64,000 nt of DNA, from NCBI GenBank assembly GCA_937928555.1, contig CALFWR010000002.1:1-64000 (forward strand), in the 5' to 3' direction. Position 1 is the first letter of the stretch. Every line of letters begins with the position of its first letter. Of the stretch, positions 24,773-33,769 are shown one piece after another. A program made the position numbers and the translations under genes. Source of the stretch: an uncultured Pirellulaceae bacterium. Lineage in GTDB: Bacteria; Planctomycetota; Planctomycetia; Pirellulales; Pirellulaceae. The notes beneath the pieces are model-generated. The model worked only from the letters and a program-made list of their open reading frames with translations, ran no database searches and was not told the DNA's origin.

Positions 24773-25651
24773 ATGGGAATCCGATTTCGCTGCGAGTACT
24801 GTAAGAAACGGCTGAACGTCAAGGCAAAGCAGGCGGGCGAGTATTGCCTGTGCCCTCGTTGTGAGCACGAAATTCTCGTCCCGTCGCTGGGCGATGAATC
24901 GGCTACGATTATTGAATCGCGGCGCCCGTCGGTTGGGGGTTCGGCTGTCGAACGCGATCGCGAGGTGCCTTCGGCTGGCAAGACGGTTGTGGCCGAGGTG
25001 TCACCGAAGTCGGGGATCTTTCTGGTCGGATCGCCAATGGCCAATTCAAGTCCCGGAGTTGCGGAGCTAAAATCCGAAGCGGAGTCCCGGCCTGCAAGGC
25101 AAAGTGGCGCAACAGGAGCGTCTTCAGCAGTTGACGATTCGTTGCTATCGGAATCGCAGCGGAGCACTCGGTCGAGTCGTTCGTTGGGAGACAGTGGGGT
25201 CACACCGCCGTTGTCTTTTCCTGCCGCCGAAGACTCCAGCAACGACAGTGGCAGTTCGTTCATGTTGGGCAAGCCAAAAATTCGCGTCGAAGCCAATCCG
25301 CTGCGGTCAAGACCGGATCATGTCTGGTACGCGCGGCATCGACGGCATGGTGAAAAAGGGCCGCTTCGCTCGCGCGATGTGGAACAGTTGCTGGACGATG
25401 GAACATTGCGGGCGGACTGGATTGTCTGGCGGCAGGACTGGAACGACTGGTTGCCCGCGGATGAAGTTTTTCCGCAGTTGCTGGTCAAAGAGAACGTCGA
25501 AGGCGGCGATTACGGCATTCCGGAACAGCTGAACCCGCACTCCGATGCAAGCAAGGCGGAACGAAGAAAGAAGGCCATTTTATTGAGTTCGATTGCGGCG
25601 GCTTTTCTGTTGGTAATTGTTTTGGTCTACTTGTTGGTTCGGTTGTATTAG
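24773..25651 (+). CDS. zinc-ribbon, GYF_2-domain and tail-anchored protein
   Basis: The 292-aa protein begins MGIRFRCEYCKKRLNVKAKQAG and continues with CPRC, a four-cysteine zinc ribbon. A 120-residue Ser/Ala/Glu-rich disordered linker follows. A GYF_2-type domain comes next (VWYARHRRHGEKGPL, LLDDGTLRADWIVWRQDWNDWLPADEVF). A single transmembrane helix (ILLSSIAAAFLLVIVLVYLLVRLY) ends the protein, so the soluble part should face the cytoplasm. This architecture recurs in planctomycetes; the function is unknown. It starts 57 bases after fabI on the same strand. Confidence 0.8.
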   Translation: MGIRFRCEYCKKRLNVKAKQAGEYCLCPRCEHEILVPSLGDESATIIESRRPSVGGSAVERDREVPSAGKTVVAEVSPKSGIFLVGSPMANSSPGVAELKSEAESRPARQSGATGASSAVDDSLLSESQRSTRSSRSLGDSGVTPPLSFPAAEDSSNDSGSSFMLGKPKIRVEANPLRSRPDHVWYARHRRHGEKGPLRSRDVEQLLDDGTLRADWIVWRQDWNDWLPADEVFPQLLVKENVEGGDYGIPEQLNPHSDASKAERRKKAILLSSIAAAFLLVIVLVYLLVRLY

Positions 25652-25698
25652 CGGCACACCGGTGTGCCCATTTTGAATCAGCAGTAGTCGGGACAATC

Positions 25699-26448
25699 AT
25701 GTCGCTCAAATCTCTTTCTCTTTTTGTTCTTTTCGTTGGCTGTGTTGCCGTTGGCTGTGTTGCTTTGTCGGGTTGTGATCAGCCCAAGGCCGCTCCTCAA
25801 AAACAGGCTGGGGAAAAAGCTTCTCCTGGCAAAAAAGTCGTCGCCGAGATGACGGACGAAGAAGCAAAAACGGCTGCTAAAGTGACCGGTGAAAAAGCTT
25901 CCGCTGAATCGGAACAGTCCAAATCCGGAGACGCCATCGCTGGTGGCACCGAGTGTATGCTTGGCAGCGGCGCTCTCAAGGTGATGGCTCCTAAGGATTG
26001 GAAATCGGTGAAACCATCATCATCGATGACTTCGTTTCAGTTTATGATTCCAAAAGTCGACGGCGAAGCAGAAGACGTCTCTGACGGAAAACTGACGGTG
26101 ATGACTGTTGGAGGCAGCATGGAAGCCAACTTGAACCGGTGGTACGGGCAGTTTACTCAACCCGATGGTTCGACCACCGAAGAGAAAACAAAGATCGAAG
26201 ACATCACCGTCGCGGGCTGCGATGTGAAGATCGTCAGCCTGCAGGGTACGATGACCGAACGGATGGGCGGCGGACCGTTTGCCGGTGGCAAAATGGTTGA
26301 ACGGGAAAACTATCGAAAGTTGGTTGCTGTGATTCAGGGCGGTGAACTCGGGCAGCACTTTGTGACTTTGACCGGCCCCGGCAAAACCGTCCAGGCGAAT
26401 GCCGACAAGTTTCGGCAAATGGTCAACAGCCTTTCCAAAGTGAAATAG
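25699..26448 (+). CDS. lipoprotein of unknown function
   Basis: The 249-aa product has a signal peptide ending in a lipobox (VALSGC, about residue 26). A Lys/Ala/Glu-rich linker of some 50 residues follows, then a compact domain from GTECMLGSGALKVMAPKDWKSVKP to the end. The domain looks like a beta-rich fold, with conserved-looking FQFMIPKVDGE and GPGKTVQANADKFRQMVNSL. No catalytic motif is recognised. It is probably anchored in the envelope. It lies 47 bases after the GYF_2 gene. Confidence 0.75.
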   Translation: MSLKSLSLFVLFVGCVAVGCVALSGCDQPKAAPQKQAGEKASPGKKVVAEMTDEEAKTAAKVTGEKASAESEQSKSGDAIAGGTECMLGSGALKVMAPKDWKSVKPSSSMTSFQFMIPKVDGEAEDVSDGKLTVMTVGGSMEANLNRWYGQFTQPDGSTTEEKTKIEDITVAGCDVKIVSLQGTMTERMGGGPFAGGKMVERENYRKLVAVIQGGELGQHFVTLTGPGKTVQANADKFRQMVNSLSKVK

Positions 26449-26511
26449 TTTTGGTCCTGTCGCAGTTGGTTGTTCTTGAATCGAACCGTGGTAACGCCGA
26501 TCGGCTTATCA

Positions 26512-26700
26512 AACCGGATTATTCAGGAGGCGTGGGCGTAACGTTCAGTTTGGCCAATGAACAGCGAACCGATTGGAAAAGAGTCTCTGTCTTGGAGTTC
26601 ATCAACGAGGTGAACCGAAATCTGGCCGACAATCCAGCTTTGACCTTCGCGTCAGTGAGGTTCAACGCAAATCAACGCCCGTGGCCGTGAATAATTCCGG
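26512..26700 (-). mobile_element. MITE type B, complete, target duplication ATCA
   Basis: This 189-bp element is flanked by ATCA at 26508-26511 and 26701-26704. The right-hand duplication directly precedes the ATG of the HAD gene, so the element supplies that gene's leader. Confidence 0.88.
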
Positions 26701-26704
26701 ATCA

Positions 26705-27376
26705 ATGCCCGAACATTCGAAACCCGTTCCCGACATTAAAGCCGTCTGTTTTGACATGGATGGCTTGATGTTCAACACCGAAGACCTTTACGACATCGTC
26801 GGCAAGCAATTGCTCGGTCGCCGTGGCAAGACGTACACGCAGGAGTTGAAGCTGGCGATGATGGGGCTGCCGGGTCCACAGGCTTTTTCGGTCATGAAGC
26901 AGCGATGCGACCTGACGGATTCCATTGCGGCACTTCAGCGGGAGACGCACGAGATTTTCGGTGGCCTGCTGGAAGACCAAATCGAGATGATGCCGGGGCT
27001 TGCGGACCTGTTGGGCTTTCTGGAGAAAAATTCGATTCCCAAAGGCATCGCTACCAGTTCCCACAAAGAATTCGCGGCCCGAGCCCTGAATGTGTTTGAC
27101 CTGGCGACCCGGTTTCAGTTCGTCCTGACCGCAGAAAGCGTCGAAAACGGCAAACCCAACCCGGACGTGTACCTGATGGCTGCGGGAAAATTTCAGGTCG
27201 ATCCGCAAGAAATGCTTGTTTTGGAAGATAGCGTGATCGGAACGCGGGCAGCGGTTTCTGCCGGAGCGACTACAATCACCGTTCCGTCCAGGCCTGTGGA
27301 GCGGTCCCAGTTTGTTGGGGCGTTTACGATTTGCGAATCCTTGGCCTGCCAAACGATTTTTGACCTTTTGTCCTGA
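26705..27376 (+). CDS. HAD-family phosphatase (beta-phosphoglucomutase/phosphatase-like)
   Basis: The 223-aa protein carries HAD motif I (AVCFDMDGLMFNTE, nucleophile Asp), motif II (GIATSSHK), the motif III lysine (ENGKPNPDVYL) and motif IV (MLVLEDSVIGTRAAVSAG). The helical cap between motifs I and II places it with the beta-PGM/phosphatase subfamily that acts on small sugar phosphates. The start at 26705 follows a MITE immediately; the longer frame upstream is translated MITE sequence and is rejected. It is followed after 15 bases by a sugar nucleotidyltransferase and then prs, suggesting an operon in sugar-phosphate metabolism. Confidence 0.88.
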   Translation: MPEHSKPVPDIKAVCFDMDGLMFNTEDLYDIVGKQLLGRRGKTYTQELKLAMMGLPGPQAFSVMKQRCDLTDSIAALQRETHEIFGGLLEDQIEMMPGLADLLGFLEKNSIPKGIATSSHKEFAARALNVFDLATRFQFVLTAESVENGKPNPDVYLMAAGKFQVDPQEMLVLEDSVIGTRAAVSAGATTITVPSRPVERSQFVGAFTICESLACQTIFDLLS

Positions 27377-27391
27377 TACCCCTCCCACGAA

Positions 27392-28138
27392 ATGACTGAT
27401 TCATCTCCCGCCATGGCGGTTGTGCTTGCCGCCGGCAAAGGCACCCGCATGAAGTCCGATCTGCCGAAAGTCCTTTGCCAGGCCGCGGGTCGTCCGCTGG
27501 TCAGCTACGTCAACGAGGCTCTGCGAAAGGCCGGTGTTGGAAAGCTGGTCGTGGTCGTTGGCTACAAAGCCGAGCTGGTCAAAGAAACACTTGGCGGCGA
27601 CCCGGACATCGATTTTGCGATCCAAGCCGAGCAGTTGGGGACCGGGCATGCGGTGATGGTTTGCCGCGAGCAGATCAAAGATCACGATGGGCCAGTCGTT
27701 GTTGTTGCGGGCGATTCTCCGATGTTGCAAAGCGATTCGATTGCGGCGTTGTTGGCCGAGTACGCTGCGACCAGGCCAGCCTGCGTGCTGGGGACGTTGA
27801 TCCACGAAAACCCAACCGGTTTGGGGCGGATCGTTCGTGACGCCGACGGGAACTTTACCGGCATCGTGGAAGAAAAAGACGCCACCGATGAGCAAAAAGC
27901 GATCGCCGAAGTCAACATGAGTACCTACGTTTTCGACTGTCAGAAAATGCTTGGTGTCCTTGACCGATTGACTGATGACAACAATCAGAATGAGTATTAC
28001 ATTACCGACGTGCCGAGCATTTTGCTTGGCGATGGCGAAGACGTGCGAGCGCTTTCGGTACTCAAACCGATCGAAGCACTCAGCGTGAACACCGTCGAAC
28101 ACCTCAAGGCAGTCGAAGAAGCGTTGGCTTCGTCGTAA
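27392..28138 (+). CDS. GlmU N-terminal-like nucleotidyltransferase, monofunctional
   Basis: The 248-aa protein matches the uridyltransferase half of GlmU: VVLAAGKGTRMKSDLPKVL (nucleotide loop), AEQLGTGHAV, VVVAGDSPML, NPTGLGRIVRD, IVEEKDAT and NQNEYYITDV. It should transfer UMP to N-acetylglucosamine 1-phosphate. The left-handed beta-helix acetyltransferase half of bifunctional GlmU (about 200 further residues) is absent and there is no such ORF next door. Another sugar 1-phosphate as substrate is possible. It lies between a HAD phosphatase and prs, with 15 and 33 bases between genes. Confidence 0.88.
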   Translation: MTDSSPAMAVVLAAGKGTRMKSDLPKVLCQAAGRPLVSYVNEALRKAGVGKLVVVVGYKAELVKETLGGDPDIDFAIQAEQLGTGHAVMVCREQIKDHDGPVVVVAGDSPMLQSDSIAALLAEYAATRPACVLGTLIHENPTGLGRIVRDADGNFTGIVEEKDATDEQKAIAEVNMSTYVFDCQKMLGVLDRLTDDNNQNEYYITDVPSILLGDGEDVRALSVLKPIEALSVNTVEHLKAVEEALASS

Positions 28139-28171
28139 CCATCAGCTTCAACACAACGGCCAGCATCGACG

Positions 28172-29137
28172 ATGAGAGAACTTCAAGTTTTCAGCGGACG
28201 CGCCAATCCTGATCTCGCGGCAGAGATTTGCAAATCGATGAACATCGACCAGGGAGAATGTCGGCTTGTGACGTTTCCCGATGGCGAATTTCACTGCAAA
28301 ATCGAAGACGTTCGCGGTCGCGACGTGTTCATCGTGCAGCCTACCAGCCCGCCGGTCAACGATAGCCTGATGGAGTTGTTGATCATGATCGACACTTGCC
28401 TGCGAGCGAGTGCCGAAAGGATCACCGCGGTGGTTCCGTACTACGGCTACGCGCGGCAGGACCGCAAGGACGAAGGCCGCGTTCCGATCACCGCCAAACT
28501 GGTCGCCAACATGATCACCCGCGCTGGTGCCGATCGAGTGTTAACGATGGATCTGCACGCGGCACAGATTCAGGGGTTCTTTGACGTTCCGGTTGATCAC
28601 CTGTATGCCGGTTCGGTACTGAACGAGCATTTTCTTTCGCTAAAAATTCCTCCTGAAGAGATTGTGATCGTGTCTCCTGATGAAGGGTCCATCAAACGGG
28701 CCGTTGGTCACGCCAAGCGACTCGGTGGCGAGCTCGCGATCCTAGACAAACGTCGTTTGTCGGCCGACAAAGTGGTTCAGGAGACGATTATTGGCGGTTC
28801 GGTTAAAGGCAAAGTCGCGTTGATGTTTGACGACATGATTAGCACCGCGGGTTCGATCTGCGGGGCGGCCGAATTGGTAAAAAAACAGGGAGCCCGCGAG
28901 ATCCACGTGGCGGCGTCTCACGGAGTATTTGCCGGCAAAGCGGTTGAGCGGCTGAAGAATTCACCAGTCGATTCGATTGTGGTCACCAACAGTATTCCCG
29001 TGCCGCCTGAAAAAGCCAGTCAGTTGCCGAACCTGAAAGTGCTTTCGATCGCACCGATGATGGGCGAAGCGATTCGCCGAATTCACCAGCATCGTTCGAT
29101 CAGTGAGATATTCGGGGACGAACCGATACAGGAATGA
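28172..29137 (+). CDS. prs: ribose-phosphate pyrophosphokinase
   Basis: The 321-aa protein is a full-length Prs. It shows FPDGEFHCKIEDVRGRDVFIVQP, YYGYARQDRKDEGRVPITAKLVANM (ATP-binding), DLHAAQIQGFFDVPVDHLYA and the PRPP loop VALMFDDMISTAGSICGAAELV. It makes PRPP from ribose 5-phosphate and ATP for nucleotide, His and Trp synthesis in the cytosol. It follows the nucleotidyltransferase by 33 bases; glmU-prs neighbourhood is common in bacteria. Confidence 0.97.
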   Translation: MRELQVFSGRANPDLAAEICKSMNIDQGECRLVTFPDGEFHCKIEDVRGRDVFIVQPTSPPVNDSLMELLIMIDTCLRASAERITAVVPYYGYARQDRKDEGRVPITAKLVANMITRAGADRVLTMDLHAAQIQGFFDVPVDHLYAGSVLNEHFLSLKIPPEEIVIVSPDEGSIKRAVGHAKRLGGELAILDKRRLSADKVVQETIIGGSVKGKVALMFDDMISTAGSICGAAELVKKQGAREIHVAASHGVFAGKAVERLKNSPVDSIVVTNSIPVPPEKASQLPNLKVLSIAPMMGEAIRRIHQHRSISEIFGDEPIQE

Positions 29138-29199
29138 TTTTCCGTCCAAAGCTGAAACGATAAACAGGGCAGCGGATCCGACAGATCAAGCTCACATCA

Positions 29200-29387
29200 A
29201 GCCGGATTATTCACGGGGCCTGGGCGTCAGAATCAGTTCTGGCACTGATCCGCGACTCTGATGCGATCAAACGATCGCTGTGGTTCTCATCTACCGGATG
29301 ATTCGCGATTCTTGTTGAAGTTCAGATTTTCCCTTGCTCCTGTTAGCCAGACGTAGAATCACCGCCCGTCGTCGTGAATAATCCGGG
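29200..29387 (-). mobile_element. MITE type A, complete, target duplication ATCA
   Basis: This 188-bp element in reverse orientation is flanked by ATCA at 29196-29199 and 29388-29391. Its right flank is the tail of a type B element. Confidence 0.88.
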
Positions 29388-29390
29388 ATC

Positions 29391-29437
29391 AGTGAGGTTC
29401 AACGCGAATCAACGCCCGTCGTCGTGAATAATTCCGG
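29391..29437 (-). repeat. MITE type B fragment (one end only)
   Basis: These 47 bases match the terminal part of a type B copy (compare 26653-26700): GTGAGGTTCAACGC, AATCAACGCCC and GTGAATAATTCCGG. The rest of the B element is missing. The fragment ends two bases before the stop codon of the VWA gene. Confidence 0.8.
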
Positions 29438-29438
29438 A

Positions 29439-31946
29439 TTAGAGTCGGCGAAGCAAGTTGCCCATTAGCAGGCAGCCGAGTGCGGCCAGGTAGAACCAGT
29501 GTACGATCGAGCGGCGGTTGCGTTTGGGCTGGAGCTCCTCACGGATTGAATCCGGTTGGATCGATTTCAATTTTTCTACCGCGTCTGGTAGATCGCGCGA
29601 CAGGCTGTACTCACGCGGCCAAGTCTGTTCAAAATGCAATGTGCGTGAGCGATCGGACGCGGGGTCACGCAGTAGTGCCGTCAGGTTGCCCCGATCCACC
29701 AGCGGAATGCTGGCCGTGTATTTGCCTAAACCCGTTTCCGCCACGGCGATCGATGTCGACTTGCCTTGCGAATCGGTGACATTCAACTCCCAATCCACGA
29801 ACGATTGGAACAGCCCGCGACTGTCCTGGCTGCGGATATCCAAATTCCAAAAATCCGGTTGTGTGGTACCCGCGATCTGGATACCTTCCGAATTGTTTTT
29901 CCGAATGGTCGCTCGGAGAATCTGCGCCCAAAACTTGCCGCAGTCCGGCCACGCCAGCCACTCGCCGCCCCAACGCTCGGACACATCGCTGGTGTACGCT
30001 AACCCGACACCCAGACCAAAGCGAGAGATCGCCAGCAAGGGATCACCGGTTTCAGTCACCAGTAAAGTTTGGGCACTGGGCTTCTGTTGCGTCATCACGT
30101 AGCCCAGTGAAAACGGCAGGTCGGCGTCCCCGTATCCCGACAGGGCAGGGTGGTCATTGGTTTGTACCGACGCGAACAGATCTTCCTTGATCGCCGATTT
30201 CGACGCCTGCATGGTTTCTTTGGTAAAAATCTGCGGGACGTTGGCGGGATCGTTGGTCTCATAGTACCGGCCTCGGCCCTGTTCGGCGATCATCGCCAAC
30301 AGTTGGCGATCGGCTTCCCCCAAGGCCACTGTCGAGACCGTGATGCCACTGTCGTTCATCGCGGCGACCAGTGTTTCGTGATCGGCCGGTTGGGTATGCC
30401 CATCACTCAAACAAATCATGTGTTTGATTTTAGCGTTGGCATCGTCGAGCATCTCTTTGCCGACCGCCATCGCTGGGTACATGTTCGTTCCCCCGCCGGC
30501 GGTCAGCGAATCGATATTGGCAAAGATCGCATCTTTGGATGCCGCGCCGGTGACTTCATTGACGATCACCGGTTGGCCGTCAAAACCAATCACGCCGACC
30601 TGGTCGCGGGCGCTGAGTACTTCCACGGCGGCTTTGGCAGCCTGCCGCGCAAGGGCCATCGGAACACCGTCCATCGATCCGGATTTGTCGATCACCAACA
30701 CCATCGCCAAAGACGGTTTTTCTTTTTCCTTTTCAAATCTGGAAACCAGCGGCAGGACTTCCTCGACCGGCGTCTTGTGATAGCCCCCCAGCCCAAAACT
30801 GTTTTCGGATCCCAGCATCACTAGCCCGCCGCCGAAGTCCTGGACGTAGCTTTTGAGTAATCCCATTTGCCGCGGCGACATCGCGGTGGCGGGAAAGTTC
30901 GCCAACACGACGGCGTCGAAGGCCAGCAGGTCCTGAATCGAGTCAGGTAGGCCGAATTTCCCGCGAACGTCCACCGAAAAGTCTTGCTCCGCGAGCGCTC
31001 GCTCAAAGGGTCGCATCTCTTTGGCGTCTTCGTGCAAGATCAAAATTCGCGGCTGACCGCGGACCGTAATGGTACAGCTCTGCTGGTTGTTGATCGGGAA
31101 ATGATCCTTGTCGGGAATCAGTTCCGCTGTCCAGCGACTATTGCCGGGGGTAACCATATCGACATCGACAAAGCAAAGCTGTGGTTCTCCGCCGCTAATT
31201 TGCACGTCCTGAGATTGCACCGCTACACCCCGGTGCAAAATACGCAGCTTCCCATCGATGGCGGTATTGGATTGGACTTTGACGGACAGGCGAACGACCT
31301 CGCCAACGAACGCTTGGCGAGTGGATGGCTTGAGCGAAACCACGGCCGCTTCGGGGAACTGCAGCGAACGCATTTTTCGGATTCGCACATCGATTTGTTC
31401 TTCGGCCAGTTGCTCAAGTACCGACGCAATCTGGTCGCCAGTATCCATTCCGTCGCTGTAGACCACCATCCGTTTAACTTTGCCGCCAGCAAACGAAAGT
31501 CGCGAGCGAAGGGCTGACTCGGACAGACGCGTCCGGTTGCGAAACGCATCGTCGGCCCCTGCTTCCTGCCAGGACTTGACCAGTGCGGCGAGCTGCTGGG
31601 GGGATTCCATCGGGCGTAGCTCACTGCCAAACGCAAATAGGCTCCACGAGTCACCGGCGTCGAGTGTTTTGATGGCCGTTTCGATTTCTTCCGTCGCGTC
31701 GACCACGGCGTCCAAGTCAACCGACTGCGAAACGTCAACCAGAAACACCATGTGCAGTTGGGTCGATTCGAGCGATGCAAACGGACGGCACAGCGCGAGA
31801 ATCAACAGCAGCACGCTGAGCACACGAAACGAAAACGAAGCGATACGCTTGGCCCGCGGTGCGTCGACGAGGCTGAATTTCCAGCCGACCAGCAAGGCAA
31901 TGATCGCGGCGAGCCACCATAGTGGCTTGAGTGAGATCAATTCCAT
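29439..31946 (-). CDS. VWA-domain membrane protein with glutamine-amidotransferase-like segment
   Basis: The 835-aa protein starts with two transmembrane helices (PLWWLAAIIALLVGW, SFRVLSVLLLILAL) and has one near its C-terminus. A first VWA domain begins MVFLVDVSQS. A central segment (ILILHEDAKEMRPFERAL, GGLVMLGSENSFGLGGY) resembles the GATase1-like domain of such proteins. A second VWA domain follows, with AMVLVIDKSGSMDG, the DxSxS metal site. Such proteins sit with MoxR and DUF58 partners and are thought to handle envelope complex assembly. It is the last gene of a six-gene operon and overlaps the previous gene by one base. Confidence 0.85.
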   Translation of the reverse strand: MELISLKPLWWLAAIIALLVGWKFSLVDAPRAKRIASFSFRVLSVLLLILALCRPFASLESTQLHMVFLVDVSQSVDLDAVVDATEEIETAIKTLDAGDSWSLFAFGSELRPMESPQQLAALVKSWQEAGADDAFRNRTRLSESALRSRLSFAGGKVKRMVVYSDGMDTGDQIASVLEQLAEEQIDVRIRKMRSLQFPEAAVVSLKPSTRQAFVGEVVRLSVKVQSNTAIDGKLRILHRGVAVQSQDVQISGGEPQLCFVDVDMVTPGNSRWTAELIPDKDHFPINNQQSCTITVRGQPRILILHEDAKEMRPFERALAEQDFSVDVRGKFGLPDSIQDLLAFDAVVLANFPATAMSPRQMGLLKSYVQDFGGGLVMLGSENSFGLGGYHKTPVEEVLPLVSRFEKEKEKPSLAMVLVIDKSGSMDGVPMALARQAAKAAVEVLSARDQVGVIGFDGQPVIVNEVTGAASKDAIFANIDSLTAGGGTNMYPAMAVGKEMLDDANAKIKHMICLSDGHTQPADHETLVAAMNDSGITVSTVALGEADRQLLAMIAEQGRGRYYETNDPANVPQIFTKETMQASKSAIKEDLFASVQTNDHPALSGYGDADLPFSLGYVMTQQKPSAQTLLVTETGDPLLAISRFGLGVGLAYTSDVSERWGGEWLAWPDCGKFWAQILRATIRKNNSEGIQIAGTTQPDFWNLDIRSQDSRGLFQSFVDWELNVTDSQGKSTSIAVAETGLGKYTASIPLVDRGNLTALLRDPASDRSRTLHFEQTWPREYSLSRDLPDAVEKLKSIQPDSIREELQPKRNRRSIVHWFYLAALGCLLMGNLLRRL

Positions 31947-33769
31947 CAGCCGACCTTCCTGCGTTGAAACAGAACGGATTCGCAGGTCACAAACAAGATC
32001 GCAGCAATCGTTAGCCAGGCCACGGGCGACCAGCCTCGGCGAATCGGTTTGAGGTTGGCTTGGACTTTCTGATTGTCAATCAGTGTCTCGCGAGGCGAAA
32101 GCAAACTGCAGGCCGCTTGCCATTGACCGGCGTCGTTTTGGATTTCGTAATGTCCTGTTTGACGCATTGTCGTGTTGCGTGTGTTTTCCAGCGTCGTCGT
32201 TTCGCCACCGGGCAGGGTAAGCGTTGAGGTGGAATTGTCTTTGCCCGGCAGAGTCGCCACCTCTCCGGTTCGCCAAGTGGACTTGAGTTCATCGGTTCGT
32301 CCGGCCAAGTGCGTGGCCGATGAATAGACCAATACGGGAAACCAAGCACTAAAGTAAAAATTCGAATCCAGCGGGTCGAGGTTGACGACAACGGCGGACT
32401 TGCCCGCTTGCGACATCCGCCAGATCAGCGGCGTGTCGTCTTCCGCCCGGACCAAAATTTCCGCCGCCGGAGACAAGGTGACCCGCCGCGCTCCAACAAA
32501 CGGTATCGAAGTCACGTCGATGTGCCGGATGACCGGATGGTCTTCGTCGGTGGCGCGCGGCAGTTTAACTTCAATCTCGTCACCGACTTCACTCCACCAC
32601 GGCGATTGGCCGGCAGGGCGAAAGGCCAGAAAATCATCGGGAGCCGATTCGCCCAGTTGGATGCCCAATTCGCCTTGGCCGACTAACATTTGACCGCCGG
32701 TTGTGACCAACTGGAGTAGGCCACCTGCGCCGCTAAAAGCAAGAACGCTGTTCTCGTAAAAGAACCTCTCCTCGGCCGCGACGCGAATCGGGATTGGCTT
32801 GACCGGATGCAAAACCAGAAAAGCCCGGTTGTCCGATTTTAGCGCATCGGTCGCCGTCACCAGCTTGACCAGCCAGCGTCCCTGCGGCGCGTTTTCAAGT
32901 TCGAACACGAGGGCCTTGTTGATCCCTGGCTGGACCGTGGTCGGGATAATTTTGACGACGTTGTCCGGCTCGCCAACCGAAAGCTCAATTTCCACTTCGA
33001 CGGGCGCATCGAAGCTGGACGCCAACTGGATCAAGGCCGACGCGCGGTCTTTGCCCGGCAACCGCTGGATGTCGCTGGCAACGATGCCGACATTGCCGCC
33101 TGCCGAGCCACCCACCTGCAGTAACTCCAACGAATCGGGAATGTCGGCGACCAATCCGTCGCTGATCAAAATCGTTCGCCAGGTTGTTTTCGCCGCTGTT
33201 TGCACCCGTGTTTCATCATTTGAGGGAGCGGTGTCCTTCGTTTCCGAAAGCGCAAATTCGTTCAGTGCTCCGTCGCGGAATGGGATTTCGGTCGGTTGAA
33301 TTTTCGCGATCGCCTCTAACAGGTCGCGAGGGTTATCGGTCAAATTGGAGATGTAACGCACGCGATCGGATACGGTGGCGATGCTACATCGCTGGGTTCC
33401 ACCGAGCGATTCGACGATTTCGGAAGCGGCCTTTTTGGCCAAGTCCAGCCGTGTGCTCAGCGAGTCGATGGCATTCATCGAGGCCGTATTGTCGATCACC
33501 AGAACGAGGTCTTTCTGATCGTCGGCCTGCCAGACCGGTTTGGCCAGCGCGAAGGCAACCGCTAGGAACGCGACCATCATCAGCAGCAAACTGAAAAGAT
33601 CTCTGAGCTTTTGAAACAGCGAGTTGGAACGTCGTTCCTGAAAAATGTCTTGCCAGAGGAAATACGCCGTGGTCGGTTTGCGATTGGGACGAACTTTCAG
33701 CAGGTAGATCGCCGCCAGCGGAATCAGGCTTAGCAGTGACCAGAGAAAAATTGGATTGGCGAATGTCAA
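31946..33769 (-). CDS. BatA-type VWA-domain membrane protein
   Basis: The 607-aa protein begins MTFANPIFLWSLLSLIPLAAIYLL, the BatA N-terminal pattern, with further helices at about residues 55-75 and near the C-terminus (PVAWLTIAAILFVTC). The VWA domain starts at LVLVIDNTASMNA, where the metal site reads DNTAS rather than DxSxS, a conservative change. A beta-rich extracytoplasmic part follows. The gene overlaps its upstream neighbour (DUF58) by 4 bases and its downstream VWA neighbour by 1, so expression is tightly coupled. Confidence 0.85.
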   Translation of the reverse strand: MTFANPIFLWSLLSLIPLAAIYLLKVRPNRKPTTAYFLWQDIFQERRSNSLFQKLRDLFSLLLMMVAFLAVAFALAKPVWQADDQKDLVLVIDNTASMNAIDSLSTRLDLAKKAASEIVESLGGTQRCSIATVSDRVRYISNLTDNPRDLLEAIAKIQPTEIPFRDGALNEFALSETKDTAPSNDETRVQTAAKTTWRTILISDGLVADIPDSLELLQVGGSAGGNVGIVASDIQRLPGKDRASALIQLASSFDAPVEVEIELSVGEPDNVVKIIPTTVQPGINKALVFELENAPQGRWLVKLVTATDALKSDNRAFLVLHPVKPIPIRVAAEERFFYENSVLAFSGAGGLLQLVTTGGQMLVGQGELGIQLGESAPDDFLAFRPAGQSPWWSEVGDEIEVKLPRATDEDHPVIRHIDVTSIPFVGARRVTLSPAAEILVRAEDDTPLIWRMSQAGKSAVVVNLDPLDSNFYFSAWFPVLVYSSATHLAGRTDELKSTWRTGEVATLPGKDNSTSTLTLPGGETTTLENTRNTTMRQTGHYEIQNDAGQWQAACSLLSPRETLIDNQKVQANLKPIRRGWSPVAWLTIAAILFVTCESVLFQRRKVG

